DNA of 64,000 nucleotides from Spirosoma validum (lineage in GTDB: Bacteria; Bacteroidota; Bacteroidia; Cytophagales; Spirosomataceae), in contig NZ_JACXAA010000013.1 in the NCBI RefSeq assembly GCF_014699035.1, positions 157,701-221,700 on the forward strand. The letters run 5' to 3'. Below, piece after piece: positions 44,583-53,791 of this stretch. The stretch's first letter is position 1, and the number at the start of each line of letters is the position of its first letter. The notes beneath the pieces were generated by a model, which did not search any database, was not told the origin of the DNA, and worked only from the letters and a program-made list of their open reading frames with translations. Both the position numbers and the translations under genes were made by a program.

Positions 44583-46097
44583 CTATAAAAGGCTGTTAAA
44601 CACCGGAAATACCGTTTCGTCGTCGACAATTCCGCGTGGACCGTGTGTTTCGAAATACGTAACGGATACGGCCCCGGCTCCCTGCAAAATTTGTCGACTG
44701 GCTTTTGTCCAGTCCGCAGCGAAATGAGTTGACTGGCGCGGGTCCGTGAGTGGGAGAGGGATGGGGAATGTAGTCGATAAGGCTGGGTTAAAGCGCGGTA
44801 GTAACGTAACGGCCGAAATGCGAACCGGTTTATTGTTGGTCAGGTAACGCGCCGATCGCACGACATCGGCCTGCGCTGCTACGTTCTCCATGATGGTCTG
44901 ATTATCGAAGGCATGAACCTGCGGATTGATGGAGAATGTCACAAAATCGACCAGGTCATACGTAAATCGGTTTCGATTGAATTCGGCAAAATTCGCGTCT
45001 GTACCACCCCCGATTGGTACGGTAGGTAACTGAGCTCTCAGTATCGGAACCAGTTTAGTTAACAACGTATCGGACGTTATTCGGTTCGCGAGGTTAAATA
45101 GCGATACGCTTTGGATAGTAGTCGGATTCGTTTCCAGAAACGCCAGAAAGTCGCTTAGTTCTTTAGCGGAATCCGTTGAAAAAAACAGGGCCAGATCAAG
45201 CGGAATACCCAACGCCTGCGCATCGGATCGGGCATTTTGAAGATGGTCTGTCCAATCCGGGCTCGACAAAAACACATCAGCTCTAAGATGAGAAAGTACT
45301 AATTTTTTCAGGGATGCGATTTCGGTGTCACGAAGCCGTTGACCATCCGCGCGTTGACCCAGTCCGATACGTAGCGTGTTTTCTGGTTGTTCAGAGGCTA
45401 CCGGAGCTATAGGAGCCGAAGCCGTCTCGTCTGCTAAGGAAATGGGCTGGAAATGAACCCGTTGTTCAACGATCGTTCCGGCGGGAACAGTGGCTGGAAT
45501 CGGGATCGTCAGTGGCGTTGAATACGTCTTGAACGAGGCATCTGTCCAGTTGCGCTGATCTTCGGTTTCGAAAACATCCCCCGCAAATTCCAGTTGTAAG
45601 GTGTCGCCAAACGCGGTTTGCCAGGTCATGGATTGAATGCCCAGAAAAGGTTGATTTGGACGGATTAGCTCCGGAAACAGGCCATTGCTCTGGGATCCAT
45701 CAGGACTGGTAATCTGACAGGGCTGGCCGGTTGTTCCAATCAGGGGATGCAGTACACAGATACCGATCCGATTGCGCTGGAAAGTCGACAAGGCTTCTCC
45801 CTGAAAAACAACCGCAATCCTGCCGTCCGAATGACCCTGCATGGCAACATGACCAGCCATATGAATGCCCAGGTCGTTAACGAGCCAATTGTAGTCAACA
45901 TGAAACGTATCATAAGTCTGATCGATACGTTCATTCGTAATGTCTATCCGGGCGGTGCTCCAGTCCGGATTACGCAGGGCGAAATAAATCATTCGGACCA
46001 GTTCGCGGTTGCCCATCGACAACGTCCGCAAAAAACCGTTTTCGTAGCGAACCTGTACAGGACCAGCGTTGAGTAAGACAGCGGTACTAGGCATCAT
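44583..46097 (-). CDS. apnL: D-apionate lactonase homologue
   Basis: The 504-residue cytosolic protein follows the ApnL family throughout. It shows AGPVQVRYENGFLRTL and RNPDWST near the N-terminus, then FQRNRIGICVLHPL, and the hallmark TEDQRNWTDASFKTYSTPL at about residues 173-191, followed by a TIM-barrel-like C-terminal half. Characterised members hydrolyse D-apionolactone during apiose breakdown. It sits 50 bases upstream of the PQQ dehydrogenase gene on the same strand, which could make the lactone. ApnO-type oxidoisomerase and other apionate enzymes were not seen, so the pathway is incomplete here. Assignment is from recalled family patterns. Confidence 0.75.
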   Translation of the reverse strand: MMPSTAVLLNAGPVQVRYENGFLRTLSMGNRELVRMIYFALRNPDWSTARIDITNERIDQTYDTFHVDYNWLVNDLGIHMAGHVAMQGHSDGRIAVVFQGEALSTFQRNRIGICVLHPLIGTTGQPCQITSPDGSQSNGLFPELIRPNQPFLGIQSMTWQTAFGDTLQLEFAGDVFETEDQRNWTDASFKTYSTPLTIPIPATVPAGTIVEQRVHFQPISLADETASAPIAPVASEQPENTLRIGLGQRADGQRLRDTEIASLKKLVLSHLRADVFLSSPDWTDHLQNARSDAQALGIPLDLALFFSTDSAKELSDFLAFLETNPTTIQSVSLFNLANRITSDTLLTKLVPILRAQLPTVPIGGGTDANFAEFNRNRFTYDLVDFVTFSINPQVHAFDNQTIMENVAAQADVVRSARYLTNNKPVRISAVTLLPRFNPALSTTFPIPLPLTDPRQSTHFAADWTKASRQILQGAGAVSVTYFETHGPRGIVDDETVFPVFNSLL

Positions 46098-46324
46098 AGA
46101 GAATCATTTATCGTCTTAAAGACCGTTACGGTAAAAGACTACCGAGTCATCGTTGATACCGGTCTTATTCGTAGGCTACGAACCATAAAGACGTACTGAC
46201 CGCTGTGCCCGATGCGGCAAAACGCTTGAACGTTTTCTGTATGCACCCCAGGCGTATGCCAGGCAAGAATCCCTGCAGAGACCGTATCGTGATCTACTCG
46301 TGCAGATTCATCTACGGTTTACGG

Positions 46325-46777
46325 CTATTCATTCACTCTATTGAATTCATAAGCAGGCCCATCCGTAGCTCTACCTAAATCGAAATACATTCGATTTTGA
46401 TTTAGGTATAAGCCAGGGTTACGTATATACCAGTTGTCTTCTCTTGGTTGGGCATTTGTTCTGATCCATAGGCCGTGATCTGTCTTAATTATTTCAAAAT
46501 CAACTTTGTCAGTCTGGATGCCGTCTTGCATAAGACTGATGTGGTTCTCGTCGATAACCAGTTCTACGTTAGGGACAGGGGGGTTAGGTATCATCGCATA
46601 TACCTTTAGTAGCTTCCACCTACCAGGTAACCACATCTTTGCCTGTTGCAAATCCTGCGTGTATACTTTTAAGGGATCGTCTTTAGGATCGAGTTCAGGT
46701 TCTACCCTGACTGTTTTGTTACAACCTGTGATTCCCCAGGTTACCAGTAGTATTAAGCTTAAAGCAAGATTTTTCAT
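46325..46777 (-). CDS. Hypothetical lipoprotein, 150 aa
   Basis: The N-terminus MKNLALSLILLVTWGITGC is a lipoprotein signal with lipobox ITGC (Cys19). The mature part is beta-rich with a central WLPGRWKLLKVYAM, as in small lipocalin-like Bacteroidota lipoproteins. It should sit in the outer or inner membrane facing the periplasm. No function is known. It is isolated by more than 200 bases on both sides. Confidence 0.7.
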   Translation of the reverse strand: MKNLALSLILLVTWGITGCNKTVRVEPELDPKDDPLKVYTQDLQQAKMWLPGRWKLLKVYAMIPNPPVPNVELVIDENHISLMQDGIQTDKVDFEIIKTDHGLWIRTNAQPREDNWYIRNPGLYLNQNRMYFDLGRATDGPAYEFNRVNE

Positions 46778-47263
46778 AGTTGAACGGATTAGTTTACCCT
46801 CAAACAGGACCCCAAAAAAAGACCATAAGGTTGGTTTTTTTGTGCTAAATTACATGCACGTTAGGCTAACAGGATTAGTTAGAAAGGCAGTAGCCAATGG
46901 CAGTTGTGCCGTAAATGCAACATGTAAACTGCTGCCTGGTTTGTTCGCGTTAACCTGAAGACCCACCGAAAGCATGGACACTCTTTGTGCGATACGTAGT
47001 TCGTTGCGAACTCCAGGTTTGATGAAGTTGAACAAACCTCCACAGCGATTTTTTGAGTAAAGGTGAAGTTATATCCGACTGTGCTAAACTGACAATAGGA
47101 ACACTAGTACAGCCAATTGGTAAGGTGGCAGTACAGAGAAGTAGACACATCGGTATGCTGTCTCAGAAGAGACCTTATCGATACGCAACTAGTTGGAGAA
47201 TAGACTGCCTTTTGGTGTAGGATCAATACTACGTAATCTGTAAAGTGATATGTAGCTGGCACT
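46778..47263. other. Gap with possible decayed small gene
   Basis: This 486-base stretch has no convincing gene. On the minus strand 46850-47150 shows a signal-peptide-like start (MCLLLCTATLPIGCTSVPIV) that runs into a second frame ending NPVSLTCM. This might be a frameshifted small secreted protein, but no family could be recognised. Confidence 0.25.
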
Positions 47264-48376
47264 CTATCGGCGTACTCGGGTGAGTTGCATGTCTAATGTA
47301 TCACGATCGAGGACTCCCTGGAGTCGCATAGTTTCAGAGGTACGATTACTAATGGTGGCCCGTAACGTATCATTAGAATAAAAGGCCACTTGCAGTTTGC
47401 TTTGCAGGCTATCGAATTCATAGCTACCCAGTAAACTTTCACTGGGTTCAAACCGGTACGGATTTGGACTAAAGGCACAGCCTTCATAGCCCGCAAAATA
47501 GACTCGGCTCCAGGCCCTCATATCCGTTAACCAGGCCGTATTCGGTTGGACTTGACCATTACGTATCAATTTTTCCACTTTCCAGGTCCCTTTGAGCGTT
47601 TGGTCATAGGGACGATTGCTGATCAAGATTTTAAGTGAGATAAAGGCCACAGCAATGGGTAGTACGCGTAGGCTGTGCCTGATCCAGCTACGTCCAAAGG
47701 AAACGGCAGGAAGATGATCAACCAAATCCCAGAAGACCATTTTGAGCTTTTCTATGTGTAGCAGCAGGAGAAAGATCAGAGCCAGTGAATAAATGACTGA
47801 GTTAAAAAAGGCTCCAACACTGATGGTATAGAATCCGTTAATCAGGACGATGTTGACCATCACCGGTAAAAGGATCATCACTCCCAGCAAGGTTGTCCGG
47901 CGATAGAGCAGCAGGATCGATCCCCCTATCTGGAAAAGACCAATAATAACGGCCAACGGATAGGAATAGCCAAAATAATACCAGGTCAGGCTCATTCCAT
48001 CAACTGAACTTATGGGCGCATCCAGGAGAAAATCAGGCGTTTGAAACTGAGTTTTCAACAGTTTGGCAAAGCCATAACTAGAGATCGATAAAGCCAGCCA
48101 GTAGCGAATGATGCCTTATAACCATGCGTGTTGTATGGGGCTATACAGATTGTTGGCTCGTTCGCGTCGATGCCATACCCAGACGTAGATGAAGCTGCCG
48201 AGTAGGGTTACGCCAACCATGCCAATCAGCACATACTTAAAATACTGGCCGTATTTCTCCAAAAAAGAGAATGGCAAAAACTCCAGAGGAAACAGGAGGA
48301 GATTCAGCAGAGCAATAGCCGCCAGCGCACATTCACAAAATTTAAAAATCCAGGAGGTACGGCTGTCAAGATGCAT
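47264..48376 (-). pseudogene. DoxX-like membrane protein gene split by an in-frame ochre stop
   Basis: Two open stretches lie in the same frame. Residues 1-86 (MHLDSRTSWIFKFCECALAA, two membrane helices, ending SPIQHAWL) are followed by TAA at 48116-48118. The frame then goes on GIIRYWLALSISSYGFAKLL and continues through four more helices (WYYFGYSYPLAVIIGLFQIG, RTTLLGVMILLPVM) to a soluble C-terminal part (about 100 residues). No ATG start is available in the second stretch before residue 40. A single CAA-to-TAA change in one 370-residue protein explains this better than two genes. Two separate proteins, the second starting at a TTG (48058), remain possible. Confidence 0.6.
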
Positions 48377-48387
48377 CGGTCAGCTGA

Positions 48388-49728
48388 TTAATCCAGATTC
48401 TTCGAAGGGATTCTGGAGGCCATAAACCCAGCTACAAGCAGAGGTACTGAAAATAAGCTGAATAACAGATCTTTGCCTAAGCCTGCATCGGATAGAATCC
48501 CGAAAAGCGCTGGCCCCAGAATAGCGCCGAAACGCCCGATACCCATAGCCAGACCTACGCCGGTGGTACGTATCGTTGCTGGATACACGCGGGAGGCAGC
48601 AGGGTAATAGCCGTTGAAACCGCCCTGGACAAAAAAACCGATGAAGAACGTCATCATAAACATCAATCCGTACGTCATCGACAGATTGCCGTACAGGACC
48701 ATGACTCCGAAAGCAATAAGCATAAACGCCGGAATTAGCTTACGTAGCCCAACGCGTGAAGCCAGCCAACCCAGAATTAAACTGCCCAAAAATGCGCCCA
48801 CGTTCAGCGCGGTGCCAACATACGTAGCCAGCTCAAACGGCATTCCGGCATCTTTGGCGATGGTGGGCACCCAACTCATCAGCGTGTAGAGGGTCATCAT
48901 GCCAAAGAAAATCCCAATCCATAACCGAAAGGTCGACGTACGGTATTCAGGCGTAAACAACTCTGCGTATGGAACCGTGATGCGGCTTGCTGGAGCGGGC
49001 GGTAACGTAGCCAGGGTTGTGTGGCCCATGCGGGTCAGCAACGTATTGATTTGATGATGCGCATTTTTAGGTTGTCGACCCGTCAGGAACGACAACGATT
49101 CGGGCATGAACAGGATAATGCTGAGTAGCATCAGGGCCGCTACCAACCCGGCGGCTAAATAGGCCGACCGCCACCCAAACTCAGGGATAGCCCAGGCCGT
49201 AAAGAAACCCGCCAGAATAGCACCGATAGGCCAACCCGCCTGCACCAGACCGACGTTGAAGTCGCGCCATTTATTGTTGGAAAACTCCGAAGCCACAGCC
49301 GCTAGAGTAGGCAATATCCCTCCGATGCCCAGGCCCGTAACGAACCGTAACAACAGCAATTGATAATAGGCGCTCACCAATGACGAGAGCAACATTCCGC
49401 TCGTAATCAGGCTCAGGGCAATGATAAACATTTTCCGGCGGCCGATTTTATCACCGAATGGAGCCAGCAGAAAGCAACCGGCTGTCATACCGGCCAGTCC
49501 GGCACTAAATATATAGCCTAACTCACTTTTCGATAACGACCACTCCCGAACAATCTCCGATCCGGTAAAAGACACCACCAATACGTCGATGCCATCGTTC
49601 ATATTCAGGATAAAGCAGATGGCTACCATCAGTACCTGAAATGGATTCATGGGTTGGTGGTCAATCAGGGCTTTCAGATCGGGTTGGGCAATTTCGGGAA
49701 CGACACTACGTATCGGGTGGTTTAACAT
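48388..49728 (-). CDS. MFS transporter, aromatic acid/H+ symporter-like
   Basis: The 446-residue protein has 12 hydrophobic helices. It carries the MFS loop motif GDKIGRRKMF between helices 2 and 3 and FNVGLVQAGWPIGAILAG. NMNDGIDVLVVSFTGSEIV in helix 1 resembles the AAHS (aromatic acid and sugar-acid) group, where an Asp in this helix binds protons. It should import an organic acid. The zinc dehydrogenase gene lies 100 bases upstream on the same strand, and the lactonase and PQQ dehydrogenase genes lie downstream. Confidence 0.87.
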   Translation of the reverse strand: MLNHPIRSVVPEIAQPDLKALIDHQPMNPFQVLMVAICFILNMNDGIDVLVVSFTGSEIVREWSLSKSELGYIFSAGLAGMTAGCFLLAPFGDKIGRRKMFIIALSLITSGMLLSSLVSAYYQLLLLRFVTGLGIGGILPTLAAVASEFSNNKWRDFNVGLVQAGWPIGAILAGFFTAWAIPEFGWRSAYLAAGLVAALMLLSIILFMPESLSFLTGRQPKNAHHQINTLLTRMGHTTLATLPPAPASRITVPYAELFTPEYRTSTFRLWIGIFFGMMTLYTLMSWVPTIAKDAGMPFELATYVGTALNVGAFLGSLILGWLASRVGLRKLIPAFMLIAFGVMVLYGNLSMTYGLMFMMTFFIGFFVQGGFNGYYPAASRVYPATIRTTGVGLAMGIGRFGAILGPALFGILSDAGLGKDLLFSLFSVPLLVAGFMASRIPSKNLD

Positions 49729-49828
49729 GCCGGGTTACGGGTTGGGCGAATTAAGAATAAAGGACACAGTTGCTAAACATTACCGTTATAGATCCTTATT
49801 TTCCTGGCGAAGACCCTAGGAAACGAGC

Positions 49829-50842
49829 TCATAGCCTTACTACGATTTTACTGTGTTCGCCCTGCGCGGCTAGCTCCAGGGCCGATTGCAAATCAGTTAG
49901 AGCGACTTGCCGGGAAATGATAAATCCGGGGCGAATAATACGAGCGGCCATCAACTGAAGCGTTCGTCTGAAATCAAACGGATGATCGTAAATAATCGAC
50001 GGAACGATATGAATGCCTTCGCGGGCGATTTTAAGCGGTTTAAATGTAGCCATATTGCCCGATAAACCAACCAGCACAATCTCCGATCCACGCGGGGCGG
50101 CTGCCGTAGCCAGCGAGGCCGTAGCGGCAACTCCGGCGCACTCAAATACGGCGCAAACGTCATTCGCCAACCAGGTTTCTGCTACTGCCGTAATTTGTGT
50201 TTCCGCATCGCCGGTTGGGCAAAGCGCAGTAGCGCCGAGATCTTCGGCCAGTTTGACCTTAGCGGGACTGATTTCGGTTACGAAAACCTTGTACCCCAGC
50301 GACAAAGCCAGGTGCGTGATCAATAGCCCGATGGCCCCAAGACCAATCACCGCAATGGTATCGCCGGGTTTCGCGTTTGATGTGAGTAGTGCGTGCAGGG
50401 CTACGGCCATTGGCTCGATGGTTACCGCGTCATCGTTGGAGATTGTGTCGGGAACGGCCCAGCAGAAATCAGCGGGCAGCACGATGTATTCCGCAAAGCA
50501 GCCGGGTTCGTTCAGTCCAACGACTCGTTTATTGATGCAGATATGCCCTTTACCTGCCCAGCAGTATCGACACTGCCGGCATGGGATGTTGGGTTCAACG
50601 ACGACCCGTTCACCCACCTGGCGACCCAATACGCCGGGACCAAGTTTGTCGATGTATCCTAAGCCTTCATGGCCGATGATGGTTGGATTGTCTAAGAGCC
50701 GATGACCCAAAAAAAGGTGGACATCGGAGCCGCAGATGCCGATCTGTTTCAATTTGATCCGCACCTCGCCAACGCCCGGTTCGGGCGTCGGTACGTCCTG
50801 AAGCTGAATATGTCTGGGCGCCTGAAGAAAAGCCGCTTTCAT
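49829..50842 (-). CDS. Zinc-dependent medium-chain alcohol dehydrogenase
   Basis: The 337-residue enzyme has the catalytic zinc site ICGSDVHLFLG and GHEGLGYI. Four structural-zinc cysteines lie in CRQCRYCWAGKGHIC, and the Rossmann motif is VIGLGAIGLL. It is closest in pattern to polyol and threonine dehydrogenases (galactitol, sorbitol, L-idonate types). It oxidises a sugar alcohol or sugar acid with NAD+. As the gene upstream of the MFS permease it may share a transcript and substrate with it, but this is inferred from position. Confidence 0.88.
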   Translation of the reverse strand: MKAAFLQAPRHIQLQDVPTPEPGVGEVRIKLKQIGICGSDVHLFLGHRLLDNPTIIGHEGLGYIDKLGPGVLGRQVGERVVVEPNIPCRQCRYCWAGKGHICINKRVVGLNEPGCFAEYIVLPADFCWAVPDTISNDDAVTIEPMAVALHALLTSNAKPGDTIAVIGLGAIGLLITHLALSLGYKVFVTEISPAKVKLAEDLGATALCPTGDAETQITAVAETWLANDVCAVFECAGVAATASLATAAAPRGSEIVLVGLSGNMATFKPLKIAREGIHIVPSIIYDHPFDFRRTLQLMAARIIRPGFIISRQVALTDLQSALELAAQGEHSKIVVRL

Positions 50843-51044
50843 AGTAGGTGTCGGTTGAGCCTTGTTACGTTACCAGGCCCGATTTGGGCGGCAAAGTTGA
50901 GGAATTCATCGGTGATTTACCGAATCCAGACGGTGATAAAAACATCGGCGTGCTCGTGCGCTACGTAGTGAAACGATCTAGTGCAAACATTTATACAGTT
51001 GGACGGATAACAAATCTCGGTTATGTTTAAGAAGCTGTTTGAGG

Positions 51045-51153
51045 TAGTGGAGGCAGGTTCTTAAACCTGCCTGATGAGGTTTCTCAAAACCGAATTGTAT
51101 GAGACGTTCGGTTTTGAGAAACCTCATCAGGGTCAGATTTGAGAATCTGACCC
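51045..51153. repeat. Triple hairpin repeat cluster
   Basis: Three hairpins stand in a row. AGGCAGGTT pairs with AACCTGCCT (51051-51072). A perfect 24-bp pair joins 51071-51094 with 51107-51130. GGGTCAGATT pairs with AATCTGACCC (51130-51153). The left end repeats 13721-13739 (18 of 19) and the flank GAGGTAGTGG repeats 8289-8298. It is a composite of the dispersed palindromic family. Confidence 0.8.
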
Positions 51154-51215
51154 CACAACGGCGTAGCCTAAATCGGTGGATTGGCTAACGCAAACAGCTT
51201 CTAACGCTAGTATTC

Positions 51216-51737
51216 ATGACAACACCAGAAATGACTCATCAGAAATTGATATATCGCGAAGCTTCGCAACTAGATATTCCCAAAATAATGCGGCTGACCC
51301 AATTGGCCTACCGAGAGTATAAAACGGTCTTAACTAATCAGAACTGGGCCAGAATGAAAGCTGGTTTGGCAAACGAAAGCCGATATATTGACTTGATGAG
51401 CCGGGCTACCGGGTTTGTTTGCGAAGTGGACGACCAACTGATCGGTGTAATTTTTTTGATTCCAAAAGGCAACCCCACCACGATCTTCCCGCCTGAATGG
51501 AGTTACATCCGTTTGCTGGGCGTAGATCCGAAGTATCGTGGGTTAGGTATCGCCAGAAAACTAACGGAACGCTGTATTGACCTGGCCAGGACGAATGGCG
51601 AAACGGCTATCGCTTTGCATACGAGTGAGTTTATGGACACCGCCCGCGCTATGTATGAACGGCTGGGTTTCAGGCAGGTGAAGGAGTTAGAGTCAATGTT
51701 CGATAAGCGGTATTGGCTGTATAAACTAAGTTTTTGA
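51216..51737 (+). CDS. GNAT-family N-acetyltransferase
   Basis: The 173-residue protein starts with the beta1-alpha1 region IYREASQLDIPKIMRLTQLA. It has the acetyl-CoA-binding V-x-P-x-x-R-G-x-G-x-A motif in LGVDPKYRGLGIARKLTERC, followed by EFMDTARAMYERLGF. It transfers an acetyl group to an amine; the acceptor is unknown. The gene is flanked upstream by the hairpin cluster and is convergent with the GH30 gene. Confidence 0.88.
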   Translation: MTTPEMTHQKLIYREASQLDIPKIMRLTQLAYREYKTVLTNQNWARMKAGLANESRYIDLMSRATGFVCEVDDQLIGVIFLIPKGNPTTIFPPEWSYIRLLGVDPKYRGLGIARKLTERCIDLARTNGETAIALHTSEFMDTARAMYERLGFRQVKELESMFDKRYWLYKLSF

Positions 51738-51766
51738 TCGAAAATGGAGTGCCATAGACGAAGACC

Positions 51767-53344
51767 TTATTGATACGTACCAACCAAAGTCACGACTGAT
51801 TTCGGCTCCAGTTGAATTTGACGGGTCGAAACAACGGACTTCGCTAACGTTTTTGTTTCCGTGGTTGTGTAACAGGCAAAGTGCCCATTGCGAATATTCA
51901 GACCCGTAAGCGGTAACGTAGTGGCGTTGGAAGTCATGTTTACGCAAACCAGTACCACCTGTTTACGATCAGGATCTTTGTAGGCCGACACCATGGATTG
52001 ACTGGCTTCTTTCAGGGCATCGCTGCCCGTAATTTGAACGGATATCCGCTTCATTCCAGGCCGGATAAACCGGGCGTAGTTGCCAAACGCCCAGAGTTGT
52101 TTTGAGTCGATGATCTGTCCATCCAGCCGGGCGTTATTGTGCTGTTTGTAATTGCCATCAGGTCCGTTGATGTAAACCAGCCCGTCACTGTAATTATATG
52201 GATTAATAGCCAGCCACCACTGCCATGACGTTACGTTGGCAATCGTCAGATCGTTGTGGATTACCTTAGCGACGTAGAGACCGTAATCCATGTCGGTGTG
52301 ACGAGGGCTGCCATTATACTGCCCGCAGATGTCGCCCAGAACGCCAAACTCACTTTGCCAGAGCATCGGATTACCAACGGCCTGAACCTGTTGAGCCACT
52401 CTCTGACGGGCAGCTACCAACAGCGAGTCCCGGCAGGTTGTAAAGTAGCTGTGATACGCCCAGATCGGCTCAACATTGGGAAGTTTCGCCAGAGATGAGG
52501 CCTCGTTCGGAGTAAAAAAATAGTTTAGTTGATTACCACGACCGCTTTCGGCCCTTTCGTAGAGGTAGTTAAGTTGACCGGATTCACCGCTTACGATCGT
52601 TGTTTTTGATTTTTTTGCTGCCAGTTTGGCCGATAGCGCTTTCGTTACGTTCAGAATATCGGAATTTTCAGCTGGTGAGCCTTCCTGATTCGCTTTGCCG
52701 TTTTTCCCGGCTGTCCAATCCCACTGCGGTTCATTGATCGGACTCAGGTAATCAAATTTGAAATGATCGGCAACGGTTGTCAGGAAATCGGCGAACGGAT
52801 CGAGGGCGGTTGGTTTGAGGTTAAACGTTTTGCCCCCCGGCGAGAACGCTTTGCCATTCCGGGTCATCTGAACCGGTGCTGAGTTGGTAAAGCCCAGTGT
52901 ATACCGAACCCCACGCTGGCGGGCTGCCTGCAAAAACCACTGGTTTCCGGCCTGTTTCGTCCAGTCATATCGCCCCTGGTTATCCAGGAAACATTCTTCC
53001 CGACGCCATTCGTCACGAATGTAGCTGCTGTCGCCCTGCTCATAACTTCCCGCGCCAATGTTCATCCGCCATAACGACAATCCGATTCCTTTTGGCTGGC
53101 CACTGGACAACGTATCGAGGCTGAACAATAGGTCCGCGATCTGATTCTTCCTGGCTTCGTCGCGCCATTTGCCGATGAACTTTGCCGACCAGCAGTCGGA
53201 AGCCCCAAAGCTATGGATAGTCTGAAACTCTTCCCGCAAGTTAACCGTCACAGTTCGGTCGGGTAGCTCAGCAAACCTGAAGCCCTGGCTGGGGCTGATG
53301 AGCATGACAAGGCAGAGCAATATAAGGCCAGGAAGAAATTTCAT
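51767..53344 (-). CDS. Secreted GH30-family glycoside hydrolase
   Basis: The 525-residue protein has a signal peptide (1-21). A (beta/alpha)8 GH30 barrel with C-terminal beta-domain follows: FGASDCWSAKFIG at the entrance, acid/base Glu205 in INEPQWDW and nucleophile Glu332 in WQSEFGVLGD. The NEPQWDW pattern resembles endo-beta-1,6-galactanase-like members acting on arabinogalactan side chains, though xylanases and glucosylceramidases share the family. Together with GH43 and GH127 it fits removal of pectin and arabinogalactan decorations. Confidence 0.9.
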   Translation of the reverse strand: MKFLPGLILLCLVMLISPSQGFRFAELPDRTVTVNLREEFQTIHSFGASDCWSAKFIGKWRDEARKNQIADLLFSLDTLSSGQPKGIGLSLWRMNIGAGSYEQGDSSYIRDEWRREECFLDNQGRYDWTKQAGNQWFLQAARQRGVRYTLGFTNSAPVQMTRNGKAFSPGGKTFNLKPTALDPFADFLTTVADHFKFDYLSPINEPQWDWTAGKNGKANQEGSPAENSDILNVTKALSAKLAAKKSKTTIVSGESGQLNYLYERAESGRGNQLNYFFTPNEASSLAKLPNVEPIWAYHSYFTTCRDSLLVAARQRVAQQVQAVGNPMLWQSEFGVLGDICGQYNGSPRHTDMDYGLYVAKVIHNDLTIANVTSWQWWLAINPYNYSDGLVYINGPDGNYKQHNNARLDGQIIDSKQLWAFGNYARFIRPGMKRISVQITGSDALKEASQSMVSAYKDPDRKQVVLVCVNMTSNATTLPLTGLNIRNGHFACYTTTETKTLAKSVVSTRQIQLEPKSVVTLVGTYQ

Positions 53345-53791
53345 TGAGAATTCAGATTAAGTCTATTGGAAATAGGCTACTCACTAAAGCACATCAGTGT
53401 GAAAATCTGCTCAAAATCCTGGATAGACCCCATCAAGTGGGTTGAAAGTAGAATGCAGATTAGTATTTTTTATTGATTTTGCTACTAATGGTTTATTGAT
53501 GTTAGTAGTAAGGCTATTTGTACTGTGTTTATTGTCAATTGTAGGAAATGTAGTTTCGTTAAATAATATTTGTATTTACAATACTATCATAGTATATACT
53601 TTTTATATGATTTAGGCCAAGTTCATGAATAAACTATACTCAATGTAGCGGCATCAATATACTATACGTTTCAGTACGAGATCGGGTCACGTCAGAGGGC
53701 AGGAACTCTAATGATCTTATACTTAGAATATTATATACTATCTGCTGATTTTACGGATGATCTTAAACCCTATTATATGATTCCTTTTTAC
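53345..53791. other. AT-rich intergenic region upstream of the esterase gene
   Basis: About 450 bases, much richer in A and T than the flanks, precede the large esterase gene. A 15-bp palindrome ATACTATCATAGTAT lies at 53581-53595. An in-frame upstream extension to 53711 exists but has no signal or family character, so it was treated as leader. No promoter consensus could be fixed. Confidence 0.5.
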
